Below are positions 1 through 8,940 of a DNA stretch of 64,000 nt, piece by piece. This DNA is from Pseudothauera nasutitermitis (GTDB taxonomy: Bacteria > Pseudomonadota > Gammaproteobacteria > Burkholderiales > Rhodocyclaceae). The notes beneath the pieces are model-generated. The model did no database searches. It had not been told where the DNA came from and worked only from the letters and a program-made list of their open reading frames with translations. Numbering within the stretch: position 1 is the stretch's first letter; every line of letters starts with the position of its first letter. Position numbers and translations under genes: made by a program. The stretch lies in contig NZ_SSOC01000004.1 of NCBI RefSeq assembly GCF_004801295.1, positions 556,893 through 620,892 on the forward strand, in the 5' to 3' direction.

Positions 1-435
1 GTTGCCGAACATCAGGCCGTTGCTTGCATAGGCGAGCTCGCTGGGCAGGGCGCCGGGACCCGGGATGGCCTGGAACGCCGTCTCGAAGAGACCCGTCAGC
101 GTATGGCCGATCGTGCTGGTGAGGCTGCCCAGCAGCGCCGCGCCGAACGGCACGTTGTCGACGACTTGCACCGGGCCGCCGCCGGTCTTGTCCACGATGC
201 CGACCGAGACCTTGGGTACGATCAGCACGGAGAAGACCAGCAGCACGGTGGCGAGCCATTTCCAGCCCTGCAATTTCTCCGGGGCGAAGGCGTAGGCGAT
301 CAGCGCGGCGACGAAGCCGCAGAAAGCCACGGCCGCGACTGCGGACAAGTAGTCGCCCGAGCCGTGGATGGCCGCCGCGGCGTTGAAGACGCCGAAGAGG
401 CTCGCCGCGTTCTGGTAGGCGTAGATCTCCCACAT
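1..435 (-). CDS. traG: TraG N-terminal fragment, mating-pair formation/stabilisation (partial)
   Basis: The first 145 codons of a TraG_N-type protein; the gene runs off the left edge of the window. It opens MWEIYAYQNAAS and has hydrophobic segments around residues 30-50 and 52-68 (one contains AYAFAPEKLQGWKW, a TraG_N-like loop), then a periplasmic-looking stretch with VQVVDNVPFG. TraG of F-type systems is an inner-membrane protein needed for pilus assembly and mating-pair stabilisation. It lies 33 bp after traH, as in F and SXT, where traH is followed by traG. Identity rests on the N-terminus and the order only. Confidence 0.8.
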   Translation of the reverse strand, partial: MWEIYAYQNAASLFGVFNAAAAIHGSGDYLSAVAAVAFCGFVAALIAYAFAPEKLQGWKWLATVLLVFSVLIVPKVSVGIVDKTGGGPVQVVDNVPFGAALLGSLTSTIGHTLTGLFETAFQAIPGPGALPSELAYASNGLMFGN

Positions 436-468
436 GATGGCGTGTCCCGGCTCGGCCCCCTAGCGGGA

Positions 469-1914
469 TCAGCGCGCCAGGTAGGCGGCCTGGTGGCCGA
501 GCATGTCCATGACGTGCTGCGGCATGCTGGAGCGCAACTGGCGCTCCAGTTCCTCCAGATGGCCCGATACCGCGCGGAACGACCCCACCTTCTGGTACAG
601 CAGGTTCTTCTCCTGCGAGATCTGCCACAGCATCGCCTGTGCGCGCTGGCGGATCGCCGCCGCTTGCTCGCGCTGGGTCTGCTGCAGCGTGTAGTCCTTG
701 TCCAGCGCCGCGAGCCCCAGGCGCAGGTTGCGTTCCAGGAAAACGTGGGCGTAGTCGGCGGCGATCAGGTCGCGGTACTGCGCGATCAGGCTGTCGGCCA
801 AGCCCGAGCCGGGGATGCTGGTGCCGATCGAGAGCATCTTGTAGACCGGTTCGGTGGTCTGGTTGACGAAGCCGACCTCGGGCGAGTTGTTGGGGATGGC
901 GCTGCGGGTGGCGATCTTGTCGGCGATCGAGCGCATCAGCGTTTCCACCTTCGCGGTGAAGGGCGTGTGGCTATAGGCGGTGTTGAGCGAGACCGCGTCG
1001 CAGGCGCTATGGTTGTTGCAGCGGAGCAGGTGCTGGACCACGTCGCCGCCGCTGCCGGCGGCGGCCTGGCCGTAGAGCAACTGGCTGATCGAGGTCAGCG
1101 CCGGGGCGATCGGTTCGGGATCGCGGCTGGATTCCTCCGGGTAGTAGATCACCGTGCCGACGATGCTCATGATGAGCTCGCGCTCGGCATCATCGAGGTA
1201 GCCGCCGGTGTGCTGCAGCGCCTTCCAGGTCAGGTTGCCGACGAAGGGCGCCTTGTTGCGGATGTTGGCGTCGCCCGAACCGCGTGCGGTGGACAGGATG
1301 TTCGAGCGGTCGCTCGCGCAGCGCCGGCGCGCGGCGTCGCGGTCGCTCTCCATGCCGAGTTCGATGGCCAGGTCGGCGCAGCTCTCCTGCGAGCTGTAGC
1401 CGAGCGACTCGGCCCCGGTGCTGACGATGGCCTTGGCGGTCTCGCAGGAATTGATGCGCGCGTTGTTGATCCAGGTCTCCAGTCCCTTGGCCCATTTCGT
1501 CAGGCCCCCGAGCAACGGCGAGACCGCCTCCAGCGCCAACTGGAAGGCGATGCCGGGCAGGGCCGCGGTGATGTTACGCAGCATGTTCTTGAATTCGTCG
1601 GCCGAGATGTGGCTGAAGCTGCCGCCGAAGACATCGATGCCCCCGCAACCGGCCTTTGCGCTGGGGAACTGGACCGCCGCGAGCTGATAGACCTTGTTGG
1701 GCGAGCGCATCATCAGGTTGCCGCCGGTATAGGTGTTGTAGGCCTGCCCCCGAAACGCCCCCGGCGCGGTGTAGTTGCCGATCGCACCGAGGTTGTCGAA
1801 CATCGCGTTCACTTCGCTGTTGAGGTCTCCGGCGTGCAGCGCCGGTGACGTCGCCACCAGGCTTGCGGCAACGGATACGGCCAGCACACGGCGCAGAGGT
1901 AGGGGCGTGCTCAT
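469..1914 (-). CDS. traH: TraH, conjugative pilus assembly protein
   Basis: 481 residues, near the usual length of F-type TraH. There is a signal peptide (residues 1-28, ending SPALHAG), then the TraH hallmark GGIDVFGGSFSHISADEF around residues 89-108, and conserved cysteines with a coiled-coil-like C-terminal third (QQTQREQAAAIRQRAQ). TraH is a periplasmic/outer-membrane-associated component of the F pilus assembly complex with TraF and TraW. It follows traF by 9 bp and precedes traG. Start chosen at the ATG that gives a clean signal peptide. Confidence 0.93.
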   Translation of the reverse strand: MSTPLPLRRVLAVSVAASLVATSPALHAGDLNSEVNAMFDNLGAIGNYTAPGAFRGQAYNTYTGGNLMMRSPNKVYQLAAVQFPSAKAGCGGIDVFGGSFSHISADEFKNMLRNITAALPGIAFQLALEAVSPLLGGLTKWAKGLETWINNARINSCETAKAIVSTGAESLGYSSQESCADLAIELGMESDRDAARRRCASDRSNILSTARGSGDANIRNKAPFVGNLTWKALQHTGGYLDDAERELIMSIVGTVIYYPEESSRDPEPIAPALTSISQLLYGQAAAGSGGDVVQHLLRCNNHSACDAVSLNTAYSHTPFTAKVETLMRSIADKIATRSAIPNNSPEVGFVNQTTEPVYKMLSIGTSIPGSGLADSLIAQYRDLIAADYAHVFLERNLRLGLAALDKDYTLQQTQREQAAAIRQRAQAMLWQISQEKNLLYQKVGSFRAVSGHLEELERQLRSSMPQHVMDMLGHQAAYLAR

Positions 1915-1923
1915 GGGGTTCTC

Positions 1924-2748
1924 CTATGGCAGGGCCAGCCGGCGTGTCGCGCTGGGCAACATCGCGATGCCTTCCGGACTGCTGACGATGGAAATGCGCT
2001 CCAGCAATTGGGACTCGGACAGCACGCCGAAGCCGATCGGCGTGATCCGGCCGGTGAAGGGCTGGGCGAGGAAGACCGCCGGCACCTGCGACACCTCGAG
2101 TGCGGCCGAGATGCCGTTGTCCATGCGTGCGGCCGGAAAGCCCGGCAGCGGCCCGCCGTCCACGCTGACCGCCACCACCTGGATGCCATGCCGGGCTTGG
2201 AAGGCTTCCAGGGTCGGCGCGAAGGCGTGGCAGTACGGGCAGTCCGACCGGTAGAAGAAGAACAGCACGTGGTCCTCGCCCAGGCGGGCCACGGTGCGCG
2301 AGCGTTCGTTGCGCTGGGTCTCCTCGAAAACTTCCAATGCCTTGGCATTGACCGGCCGGCCATGCAGCGTCGGATCGAGCTCCGGCGTCGCCCAGGCCAC
2401 GCGCCGGGCGACGTCGGCGAACACGGAAGCGCGGGCCACGACGCGGGCCTCGAGTTCCATGTAGCGGCGCACGTTGGCCTCGGTCGGTCGCATGATGGCG
2501 ATGTTGCGGGTGTCCTCAAGCGCTTTCTGGAGCTGCTCGAAGGCTTCCAGCTCGGCGGCGCGTGTCTCCGCGGGCGGGGCGGCCGGTGGCGGCGGCAGGG
2601 CCTTGTCGTCTTCGCGCGGCGGGTCTTCGTAGAAGTGCCAGCCCCGCCAACTGTCCCGCCAGTACGGCGACCCGCTTTCCCCGGCGGCGGCCGGCAGCCC
2701 GACCGACAGGCCGAGGACAAGCAGCAAGGGAAGCAGGCGGCGGACCAT
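1924..2748 (-). CDS. traF: TraF, thioredoxin-fold conjugative pilus assembly protein
   Basis: 274 residues with a signal peptide (MVRRLLPLLLVLGLSVGLPAAAG) and a C-terminal thioredoxin-like domain holding a CPYC redox motif in LFFFYRSDCPYCHAF around residue 172, plus a cis-proline-like VPAVFL near residue 226. F plasmid TraF is periplasmic and assists pilus assembly; the F protein itself lacks CxxC, while many ICE and IncA/C homologues keep it, so this copy may be redox active. It sits 8 bp after the small exported gene and just before traH, the canonical traF-traH order. Confidence 0.9.
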   Translation of the reverse strand: MVRRLLPLLLVLGLSVGLPAAAGESGSPYWRDSWRGWHFYEDPPREDDKALPPPPAAPPAETRAAELEAFEQLQKALEDTRNIAIMRPTEANVRRYMELEARVVARASVFADVARRVAWATPELDPTLHGRPVNAKALEVFEETQRNERSRTVARLGEDHVLFFFYRSDCPYCHAFAPTLEAFQARHGIQVVAVSVDGGPLPGFPAARMDNGISAALEVSQVPAVFLAQPFTGRITPIGFGVLSESQLLERISIVSSPEGIAMLPSATRRLALP

Positions 2749-2756
2749 GGCGGCGC

Positions 2757-3137
2757 CTACTCGAGGGACCGGGGCGGCCGCCCGTCGAGGCAGTAGTCGA
2801 TGCCGAACGCGATCGTCTGCCGGCGCGGCCCGGGGGCGTCCGGCAGCACCACGCCTTCCTGCCAGAAAGTGACGTTCAGCCGCGCGCAGCCGGGCTGTGC
2901 GTAGCGGCGTTCGGTGGTGACGTCGATGTGGATCGGCGACGTGGCTTGGAAGTGTCGGGTGATCGCCTCGGCGATCTCTCCGGTGAGCACGCCGTATGCC
3001 GTGCCGTCGGGCGCGCGCAGCGCGGCGAGCATCACCGGCCGGGCGTCAGGCACCGGCGTGCGGTAGGGCACGTCCGCGGCGGCGCTGGGCACGGGTGCGC
3101 AGACGGCGACGAACATAAGGGCGAGAAGCGGTTTCAT
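2757..3137 (-). CDS. Small exported protein of the conjugation operon, unknown function
   Basis: 126 residues with a signal peptide (MKPLLALMFVAVCAPVPSAAA) and two cysteines in the mature part (QPGCARLNV, DYCLDGRP). The start overlaps the traN stop as ATGA and the stop lies 8 bp before traF, so it is translated as part of the operon. I do not recognise a family. A periplasmic disulfide-containing helper of TraN or TraF is an inference from position and cysteines only. The longer frame continuing upstream is antisense-free but overlaps traN completely and was not used. Confidence 0.75.
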   Translation of the reverse strand: MKPLLALMFVAVCAPVPSAAADVPYRTPVPDARPVMLAALRAPDGTAYGVLTGEIAEAITRHFQATSPIHIDVTTERRYAQPGCARLNVTFWQEGVVLPDAPGPRRQTIAFGIDYCLDGRPPRSLE

Positions 3138-5533
3138 GGGCAGCGCCCCTGGCCGTAGTAGCACTGGCCCGCCCGCGCGGCGTTGTCCGACTGGAGAGCG
3201 CCGACGTCGGGCAGGGTGGGCACGATGGAGGCGTAGAGCTCGGAGAGGTCCATCGCGGCGAAGTCGAGCGCCTGTAGTTGCGCGATCGTGAAGCCGGAGC
3301 AATCGGGATTCCTGGCGCTGCCCCAGCCCTTGCCGACCTGCGCCCGGCCCTGCTCGTTGACGATGCGCGCCAGCACGCTGTTGAAGCAGCACTTGCCGGT
3401 GGTGTGCTCGATGCACGACACGCACTTGCCGAGCACCCGGATGCATGACGAGCAATAGGTGCCGATCTTGCGGCACAGGCGCGCGCCCTCCTGCAGGGCG
3501 AGGCGCCCCTCGTTCTCGTTGCACGACATCATCGACATCACGACGTAGATCACCACCGCGATGGCCAGCGACCAGGGGTCGAAGGCGATCACCACGTTGG
3601 TCCCCGAGTACAGCGCCACCGAGCCGGCCGGCACGGCCGCGCCGTTGATCGCGACGGTGACGCCGTAGGTCGTGAAGCTGCCGGAGAAGCCGCCGCCGAG
3701 CAGCAGCGCCTGCATGCCTTGGTACAGGAAGGCGCGGTTCGACGAATTCATCAGCACGTCATAGACGAGCCGCGACCCGGTGCCGAACAGGCTCTGGTTG
3801 GTCATGCCGGCGCCGGACGAATCCGACAGGCAGCAGTCCTTCAGCAGGCGGTCGCGGCACTTCGCCGCCTCGCCCGAGAAGACCCGCATGGTGTCGGTGT
3901 CGAGATAGACGCCGGCCTCGCGCGCCGCTTCAAGGTAGGACATGGAGCGGGCGAAGTCGGCGTCGTGGGTGTAGGCGGTGCTGAAGCAGTGGCCGGCCAC
4001 GCAGAAGACGTCGGCCGGGCAGTTCGACGCGGTCAGCGCGGTGCCGGCGGCGACCGGGCAGGTGTAGGTGTGCTCGGCGATCTCGCACGAGCCGGTCGCC
4101 GCGTTCGCCTGCCGGCAGACGGTGCCCGCCGGCGTGCAGCCCGCGGCGGCGAGCGGGGCGCATTCGTCGCTGGGGGCGCCGTGCGCGCACGACAGGGCCG
4201 TCTCGTAGCGCCAGCAGTCCCGCGTGACCGGCGCGCCGTCGATGAGCTTGGTCGCCGGCCCGTCGACGCAGCGCGCCGCCTCGCTCACCGCGCAGCGCCC
4301 GTCGGCGGCGAGCGCGGGGCAGTGATCGTCCCAGCGGTCGGCCTCCGCCACCTCGGTGTGCGGGCGCAGGTAGCTCAAGGTCATCCGCGGGATCGGGCCG
4401 TAGGCCGGATTGAGCTTCCAGCCGACCACCGGGCGCTGCGAATGCACCCCCCAGAAATACCCCGGCACGGTTCCGGTCTGGTCGATGCCGAACTGCCCAC
4501 CCGGCGGGGAGGTCGGCGCGTAGCAGCGCGCCTCGTCGAGCCAGGTCGGCTGCCACTCGCCCGGCTCGCCGCCGGGGCTGGTCGGGTTCAAGATGTGGTT
4601 GCCGCTCTGGGTGCCGGCGGGGCAGGCGCCGTAGACCTCGAGGAACGGGCGCACCTGCTCGCAGTTCCCGCCGATGTCGTAGCCGTACTCCTCACCGCTG
4701 CAGACCAGGCGGTACTCGCGGGCGATCAGCACGGTGAGCCGGCAGGCGTCGCCCACGCACTGGTTGTCGGCGACCCAGGCGCCGTTCTGGCCGCCGCCCC
4801 AGCCGGCACCGGTGTTGGGCAGCGTCGCGACCCGTTGCGGGAAGACGAGCGGCGTGCCCATGTCCACGTCGAAGTAGGCCAGCGGCGTGCCGCCCTGGGT
4901 GACGCGGAAATGCTGCCGCGCGGCCGGCCGGTCCGGCAGGCACTGCACCGCGGCGCCGGTCGCGCCCGAGGCGGCGGACACGAACCACTCGCCCGGCGTG
5001 CAACTGCTGCTGCGCGCCACCGACACCGTCAGGCTGCGGGCGCAGCGTTGCGCGCCGGCGCCGCTGTACTGCCGGCAGACGCGGGTCTCCGTTGCCGCGC
5101 CCGGCACCGTGTCGATCTGGCAGCCGCTGTAGAAGCTGGCGATGTTCTCCAGCGACAGCGACGGGTTGGCCGCGATCCGGCGTGCCTCGGCCACGGCCGG
5201 ATCGTAGGGGGAGATGGCGTCGCGCGGCAGGTTGGCCGACGTGCTTGCGCCGACCTGGGCCTCGCAGACCGGATCGTCCGGTGTGGCGGCGCAGGCGCTC
5301 AGGCGCGCGTTGGCCTGGCCGCCGAGGTTCGGTTGGCCGTGGTAGGCGGATTCGGGCGGCGAGGCGGTGTAGCCGGGGACGACGGCGGCCGCGTCACCGG
5401 CGTTGATCGTCGGCCGCGCGGCGGCATTGGCGGCCTGGCCCGCCGCGGTGCCTTCGGCATGCGGCTGCGCGAGCGCCGTGGTCTGCGTCGCCACGAAGCA
5501 GACCAGGGTGATGCCGATGACGAGGCGGCGCAT
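3134..5533 (-). CDS. traN: TraN, mating-pair stabilisation outer-membrane protein
   Basis: 799 residues: signal peptide (MRRLVIGITLVCFVATQTTALA), then a very cysteine-rich mature protein with repeated CxxxxxxC spacing and a cysteine cluster near the C-terminus (CSSCIRVLGKCVSCIEHTTG, followed by KCCFNS), typical of TraN. TraN is the adhesin-like outer-membrane protein that holds mating pairs together in F-type conjugation. The start ATG follows GGAGCCCCGCC and lies 10 bp after trbC; an in-frame extension to 5632 would run into trbC and lacks a signal peptide start. Disulfide formation probably needs the DsbC-like and TraF proteins of the same operon. Confidence 0.92.
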   Translation of the reverse strand: MRRLVIGITLVCFVATQTTALAQPHAEGTAAGQAANAAARPTINAGDAAAVVPGYTASPPESAYHGQPNLGGQANARLSACAATPDDPVCEAQVGASTSANLPRDAISPYDPAVAEARRIAANPSLSLENIASFYSGCQIDTVPGAATETRVCRQYSGAGAQRCARSLTVSVARSSSCTPGEWFVSAASGATGAAVQCLPDRPAARQHFRVTQGGTPLAYFDVDMGTPLVFPQRVATLPNTGAGWGGGQNGAWVADNQCVGDACRLTVLIAREYRLVCSGEEYGYDIGGNCEQVRPFLEVYGACPAGTQSGNHILNPTSPGGEPGEWQPTWLDEARCYAPTSPPGGQFGIDQTGTVPGYFWGVHSQRPVVGWKLNPAYGPIPRMTLSYLRPHTEVAEADRWDDHCPALAADGRCAVSEAARCVDGPATKLIDGAPVTRDCWRYETALSCAHGAPSDECAPLAAAGCTPAGTVCRQANAATGSCEIAEHTYTCPVAAGTALTASNCPADVFCVAGHCFSTAYTHDADFARSMSYLEAAREAGVYLDTDTMRVFSGEAAKCRDRLLKDCCLSDSSGAGMTNQSLFGTGSRLVYDVLMNSSNRAFLYQGMQALLLGGGFSGSFTTYGVTVAINGAAVPAGSVALYSGTNVVIAFDPWSLAIAVVIYVVMSMMSCNENEGRLALQEGARLCRKIGTYCSSCIRVLGKCVSCIEHTTGKCCFNSVLARIVNEQGRAQVGKGWGSARNPDCSGFTIAQLQALDFAAMDLSELYASIVPTLPDVGALQSDNAARAGQCYYGQGRCP

Positions 5534-5543
5534 GGCGGGGCTC

Positions 5544-6296
5544 CTACGGTTGCCTGGGCTTGAGGCGGGCCAGGAACAGGTCCGCTTCGCGCTGGAAGTC
5601 CGGGGCCGCGCGGCGCAGGTGTGCGAGCGCATAGTCCAGGCTCACGTCGCCTGCGGTGCGCGCGAACGCCCCCGCCGGCGGGCAGGCGCCGCCGGCGCAG
5701 GCCGCCGGGCGGGTGCCGTCGCGCACCAGGACGAAGCTCGGCACGCGGGTGACGGCGAAGCGGTCGAAGGCCAGCGGATCGATTTGCACCGCGGCCTGCC
5801 GGCCGCCGATCAGGCGCTGCACGCGGGCGGCGGTGTCGCGCAGCGAGCCGTTCATGAAACCGCGCAGTACGATCAGCGCGTGAGCGCGCTCGGCCTGTTC
5901 CAGCAGGCGCGCCAGCGTGGCTTCGGGCATTGAGAGACTGGCGAAGACCAGCAGCGCGGGCCCGCCGGCCAGCGCCTGCGCACCGTCCAGGCGGGCGGCG
6001 CCGTCGGCGTAGCCTTGGGCGACGGCCGAGAGGTCCAGCGGCCGGGCGGTCAGTGGTTCGGGGAGGGCCTCGATGCGGGGTGTGGAAGGCGCGGGCGGTG
6101 GCACGGGCGACGGCGCCGAATGCTTCTCCTGGGCGCGGCGGATGTCGTCGTCGGTGACGATGGGCGTGTCGCGGCGCGCGCGTGCGATGTCTTCGTCCGT
6201 CACGATCGGTTGCGCGGCCGCGGTACTGCTGAGGATGGTGGCGAGCAGCGCCACAAACACGGCGGCGCAGCGGCGGAAAGGTTCAGAAGCCGACAC
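5544..6296 (-). CDS. trbC: TrbC, type-F pilin assembly protein
   Basis: About 250 residues. The C-terminal half carries the TrbC_Ftype signature: LLVFASLSMPEATLARLL, then LIVLRGFMNGSLRDT, VQIDPLAFDRFAV and VPSFVL, a degenerate thioredoxin-like fold. I chose a GTG start at 6296 because an AAGAGGAA ribosome site lies 4-6 bp upstream inside the end of traU; a TTG at 6329 is the alternative. An unusual feature is the near repeat PIVTDEDIARARRDT / PIVTDDDIRRAQEK just after the signal peptide. Order traU-trbC-traN is the F/SXT order. Confidence 0.9.
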   Translation of the reverse strand: MSASEPFRRCAAVFVALLATILSSTAAAQPIVTDEDIARARRDTPIVTDDDIRRAQEKHSAPSPVPPPAPSTPRIEALPEPLTARPLDLSAVAQGYADGAARLDGAQALAGGPALLVFASLSMPEATLARLLEQAERAHALIVLRGFMNGSLRDTAARVQRLIGGRQAAVQIDPLAFDRFAVTRVPSFVLVRDGTRPAACAGGACPPAGAFARTAGDVSLDYALAHLRRAAPDFQREADLFLARLKPRQP

Positions 6297-7293
6297 AGCA
6301 GTTCCTCTTGCGAAAGAGCATGAAAGCAAAGTCCTCGCCGCGGACCGGGTATTCCTTGCCGGCGCCCCAGGTGATCGTGCTGCGCCCGAACGGCTGGCAG
6401 CACTTGCCGTCCTCCTTGCCGGTGTTGGGAATGGGGTAGGTGAGCTGGGTCTTGTAGGCGGTCTTGTCCATGACCGGCAGGAAGCAGGGGCCGCACAGCC
6501 CCGCCTGCCCGTGCCAGCCCCAGGCGATCAGCTCGCGGTGCAGCTTCGCGGTCAGGCGCTGGGCGAGCAGCGCGGCCGTGCGCACGCCGCCCAGGTGGTA
6601 GGGCAGGTGGCCGTTGAGCGGATAGACGCCACCCTGGCAGCCGGCGCACCAGAACATCTCGCGGATGCCGAAGCCCGCGGTCGCGGCCACGCAGTCGGCC
6701 GCGCAGGCGGCCACCGCCACGGGGTTGGCGAACAGCACCGCCTCCGGGTTGAGGATCAGCGTCAGTTCGTCGTCGCCCCACAGCGGATCGACTTCGGTGA
6801 GATAGGCCAGGTCGAAGCTGCCCTTTTCCAGGCAAGGAAAGTCGGTGACGACCTCCAGCCAGTACATCACCGGGTTGATGTAGAAATGCGCTTGGTAGAA
6901 GCTGCCGCCATCCCCGTCGGCCTCCGGGCGGGTGAAGCGGGCGGCTTCCGGCGCGGGCAGGCCCGGGTCGAGGTCGATGCCGCCCAGCGACACGAGGCAG
7001 AAGGGTTTGCGGACCACCTCGACGTGGCGCGCGGGCTCCCAGAAGCCGATGGACAGGCCGACGGTCGGATTGACCCCGCAGGTACACACCGGATTGGACG
7101 GGTTGTCGATGTCCTCCTGGCCGCCGAAGTTGCCGATGCGCGCGCTGCCGATGCTGATGGGGAGGATGCACGACCAGCAGAGGTCGGTGATCGGGTTCGG
7201 AAACTTGCCGGTGCAAGTGATGCCGGCCGCGGCCGGCGTCGCTGCGCTGGTGAGGCCCAGCAGCAGGCAGACCGTGACGAGCAGGCGCTTCAT
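6283..7293 (-). CDS. traU: TraU, conjugal transfer pilus assembly protein
   Basis: 336 residues, the usual TraU length. Signal peptide, then the family hallmark CTGKFPNPITDLCWSCILP near residues 27-45, and many further cysteines (CACGVNP, CAADCVA, WCAGCQGG, CGPCFLP, KCCQPFG). TraU is a periplasmic protein required for DNA transfer and pilus assembly. ATG at 7293 overlaps the traW stop; the last codons overlap the trbC start, so these genes are translationally coupled. Confidence 0.94.
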   Translation of the reverse strand: MKRLLVTVCLLLGLTSAATPAAAGITCTGKFPNPITDLCWSCILPISIGSARIGNFGGQEDIDNPSNPVCTCGVNPTVGLSIGFWEPARHVEVVRKPFCLVSLGGIDLDPGLPAPEAARFTRPEADGDGGSFYQAHFYINPVMYWLEVVTDFPCLEKGSFDLAYLTEVDPLWGDDELTLILNPEAVLFANPVAVAACAADCVAATAGFGIREMFWCAGCQGGVYPLNGHLPYHLGGVRTAALLAQRLTAKLHRELIAWGWHGQAGLCGPCFLPVMDKTAYKTQLTYPIPNTGKEDGKCCQPFGRSTITWGAGKEYPVRGEDFAFMLFRKRNCCVGF

Positions 7294-7934
7294 CGCGGCA
7301 CCTCCAGCTCGTCGATGCGCAGCCGCAGGCCCTCCTGCGAGACCAGCGCCGGCACCTGCCGGATGCCAAGCCGCCGCGTGAGCAGGCCGAACTGGTCGTA
7401 GTAGACCGGAGTGCGCCACGTCTGCATCAATGCGAGGTAGGAACCGCCAGTCAGGATCGGTTTCACGCGCCCGCCGTAGTCCGTGATCAGCGCCGCCGCA
7501 TGCGCGATCTGGCGCGCGTCGCGCGCATCGAAGAACAGCAGGTGGCGCGACAGCGAGACGATCTCCAGCGGATTGGCGCGCGTGCCGGCGGCGAACATGA
7601 GCCGGCCGTCGGCGTCATGCAGGTTACGGTCAAGCGTGAAACTCGGGTCGTAGTAATAGGTGCGCCGCGTCCCGGTGGGCGACAGCCCCTCGACCGGCAC
7701 GGGGTGGTGAACCGCGTCGACGCCCCGCGCCCGCGCTTCTTCTTCGAGCCGCTGCAGTTCGCCGCTGGCGGCCATGTCCCGCAGGCGTTGTTCAATGAAG
7801 GCGAGCAGGTGGGGTTCGGCAATCTCGTAGGTCGGGCCGATCATGCCGGCATCGAACGCATGCGCCGACGCGTTGCCGAGGAGCAGCGCCGCAGCCGAGA
7901 GGCTCGCCGACCACGTCAGGGTGTGGCGCCTCAT
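7290..7934 (-). CDS. traW: TraW, type-F conjugative pilus assembly protein
   Basis: 214 residues with a signal peptide (MRRHTLTWSASLSAAALLLGNASAHA) and the TraW pattern: GMIGPTYEIAEPHLLAFIEQ after the cleavage site, YYYDPSF near residue 92, and IRQVPALVSQEGLRLRI near the C-terminus. TraW is periplasmic and works with TrbC and TraU in pilus extension. It overlaps the preceding 134-residue gene by 4 bp (ATGA) and traU by 4 bp. Confidence 0.93.
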   Translation of the reverse strand: MRRHTLTWSASLSAAALLLGNASAHAFDAGMIGPTYEIAEPHLLAFIEQRLRDMAASGELQRLEEEARARGVDAVHHPVPVEGLSPTGTRRTYYYDPSFTLDRNLHDADGRLMFAAGTRANPLEIVSLSRHLLFFDARDARQIAHAAALITDYGGRVKPILTGGSYLALMQTWRTPVYYDQFGLLTRRLGIRQVPALVSQEGLRLRIDELEVPR

Positions 7935-8335
7935 CGCTCGCCTCCCGTGGGGCAGTGGATCTGGCGCACGAGCTGGACCCGGGCGGCCGCGTCCTGCTGC
8001 TGGCTGGCGCGGATCAGCCCCATCAGCACCGGTTCGCCGCCGTCGTGTGCGAGCGCTTGGCGCAGTTCGAGGGTGCTGAGCGTGCGGCCGCAGCGCAGGT
8101 GGACGGCACCGAGGTAGATCTTGGCGCCTTCGGCCGCCGCCGGCGCGATCTGATGGAGCAGCGCGAGGAAGTCGAGCATCGGCATGTCGTCCCCGGCGCG
8201 GATCGGCCCGTGTGCCGGACTGGTCTGCGCGTGGGTGGTGGAAACGGACCACAGCGCGATGAGCGAGGCGAGGATGGCGATCACCACCCGCAGCGTGAAG
8301 CGGATGAGCCGGGCGACGGAAAGGGGGCGGGACAT
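7931..8335 (-). CDS. Small exported protein of the conjugation operon, unknown
   Basis: 134 residues; one N-terminal hydrophobic segment (residues 12-36, FTLRVVIAILASLIALWSV) then THAQ, a plausible signal cleavage site, and two cysteines in the mature part (HLRCGRT, QIHCPTG). It lies between the S26 peptidase gene (11 bp gap) and traW (ATGA overlap), so it belongs to the transfer operon. No family is recognised. In this position F-like systems carry variable small genes, so it may be lineage specific. Confidence 0.7.
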   Translation of the reverse strand: MSRPLSVARLIRFTLRVVIAILASLIALWSVSTTHAQTSPAHGPIRAGDDMPMLDFLALLHQIAPAAAEGAKIYLGAVHLRCGRTLSTLELRQALAHDGGEPVLMGLIRASQQQDAAARVQLVRQIHCPTGGER

Positions 8336-8346
8336 GAAGTTCTCCG

Positions 8347-8940
8347 TCAGAAAAGCGGCTCGACCACGCCGATCACTTGCTCGGCGCGCACCAGGCCGCT
8401 GTCGCGGTAGCGCGAGTCGAAGGAATCGGGGCTGAGCCCCAGGACGTAGTAGCAGCCGGGTGGAATGACCCCTGGCGCGATGGGCTCGAGCGGCCGGCCG
8501 TCGAAGGCGTGGGGCTTGGCGATGCCTACCGGTTCGCCGTTGACCCGCACCTCGCGCCCGACGACGGTGACCATGTCGCCGGGCAGGCCGCGCACGATCT
8601 TGAAGAAAGGCTGGCCGGCGAGCCCCGGGGAGTCGCGTGCGCCGTCGCCGGCGAAGGAGAAGACGATGAAGTCGCCGCGGCGCAAGGTGTGCTGCCCCGA
8701 ATGCAGGATCGCAACCTTGTAGGGCAGGCTGGGCGTCCAGTTGAAGAGCACCGGCAGGCGCGGCGTGGGGTCGAAGAACAGCCGCAGGTAGGCGAGGCCC
8801 CAGATCGCGAAAACGGGCAGGTAGAGGTACCAGCGCCGCCTCATGTGACGCCCGAAGTCCGCCGCGGCCAGCCGCATACGGGTGAGTCCGCGGGGCGCCG
8901 GGGCTGGGGCCAGCGACTGGGTGATCGCTTCGGTGTTCAT
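8347..8940 (-). CDS. S26-family signal peptidase of the transfer operon (TraF/TrhF type)
   Basis: 197 residues. A transmembrane segment at about residues 37-53 (WYLYLPVFAIWGLAYLRLFF) is followed by a NWTPSLP motif carrying the nucleophile serine, RRGDFIVF, and FFKIVRGLPGD with the general-base lysine, then VNGEPVG and GLSPDSFDSRY, the S26 boxes in order. Such peptidases mature the pilin in RP4 and ICE/IncHI systems (TraF/TrhF). Start ATG at 8940 overlaps the trbI stop; the longer frame lies inside trbI. TraA at 16329-16676 is the likely substrate (inference). Confidence 0.9.
   Translation of the reverse strand: MNTEAITQSLAPAPAPRGLTRMRLAAADFGRHMRRRWYLYLPVFAIWGLAYLRLFFDPTPRLPVLFNWTPSLPYKVAILHSGQHTLRRGDFIVFSFAGDGARDSPGLAGQPFFKIVRGLPGDMVTVVGREVRVNGEPVGIAKPHAFDGRPLEPIAPGVIPPGCYYVLGLSPDSFDSRYRDSGLVRAEQVIGVVEPLF

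Noticed and set aside
103..1848. Long plus-strand frame of 581 codons opposite traH and traG.
   Set aside because: GC-rich antisense shadow; low-complexity Arg/Ala/Gly/Val composition, while the minus strand has a clear TraH with signal peptide.
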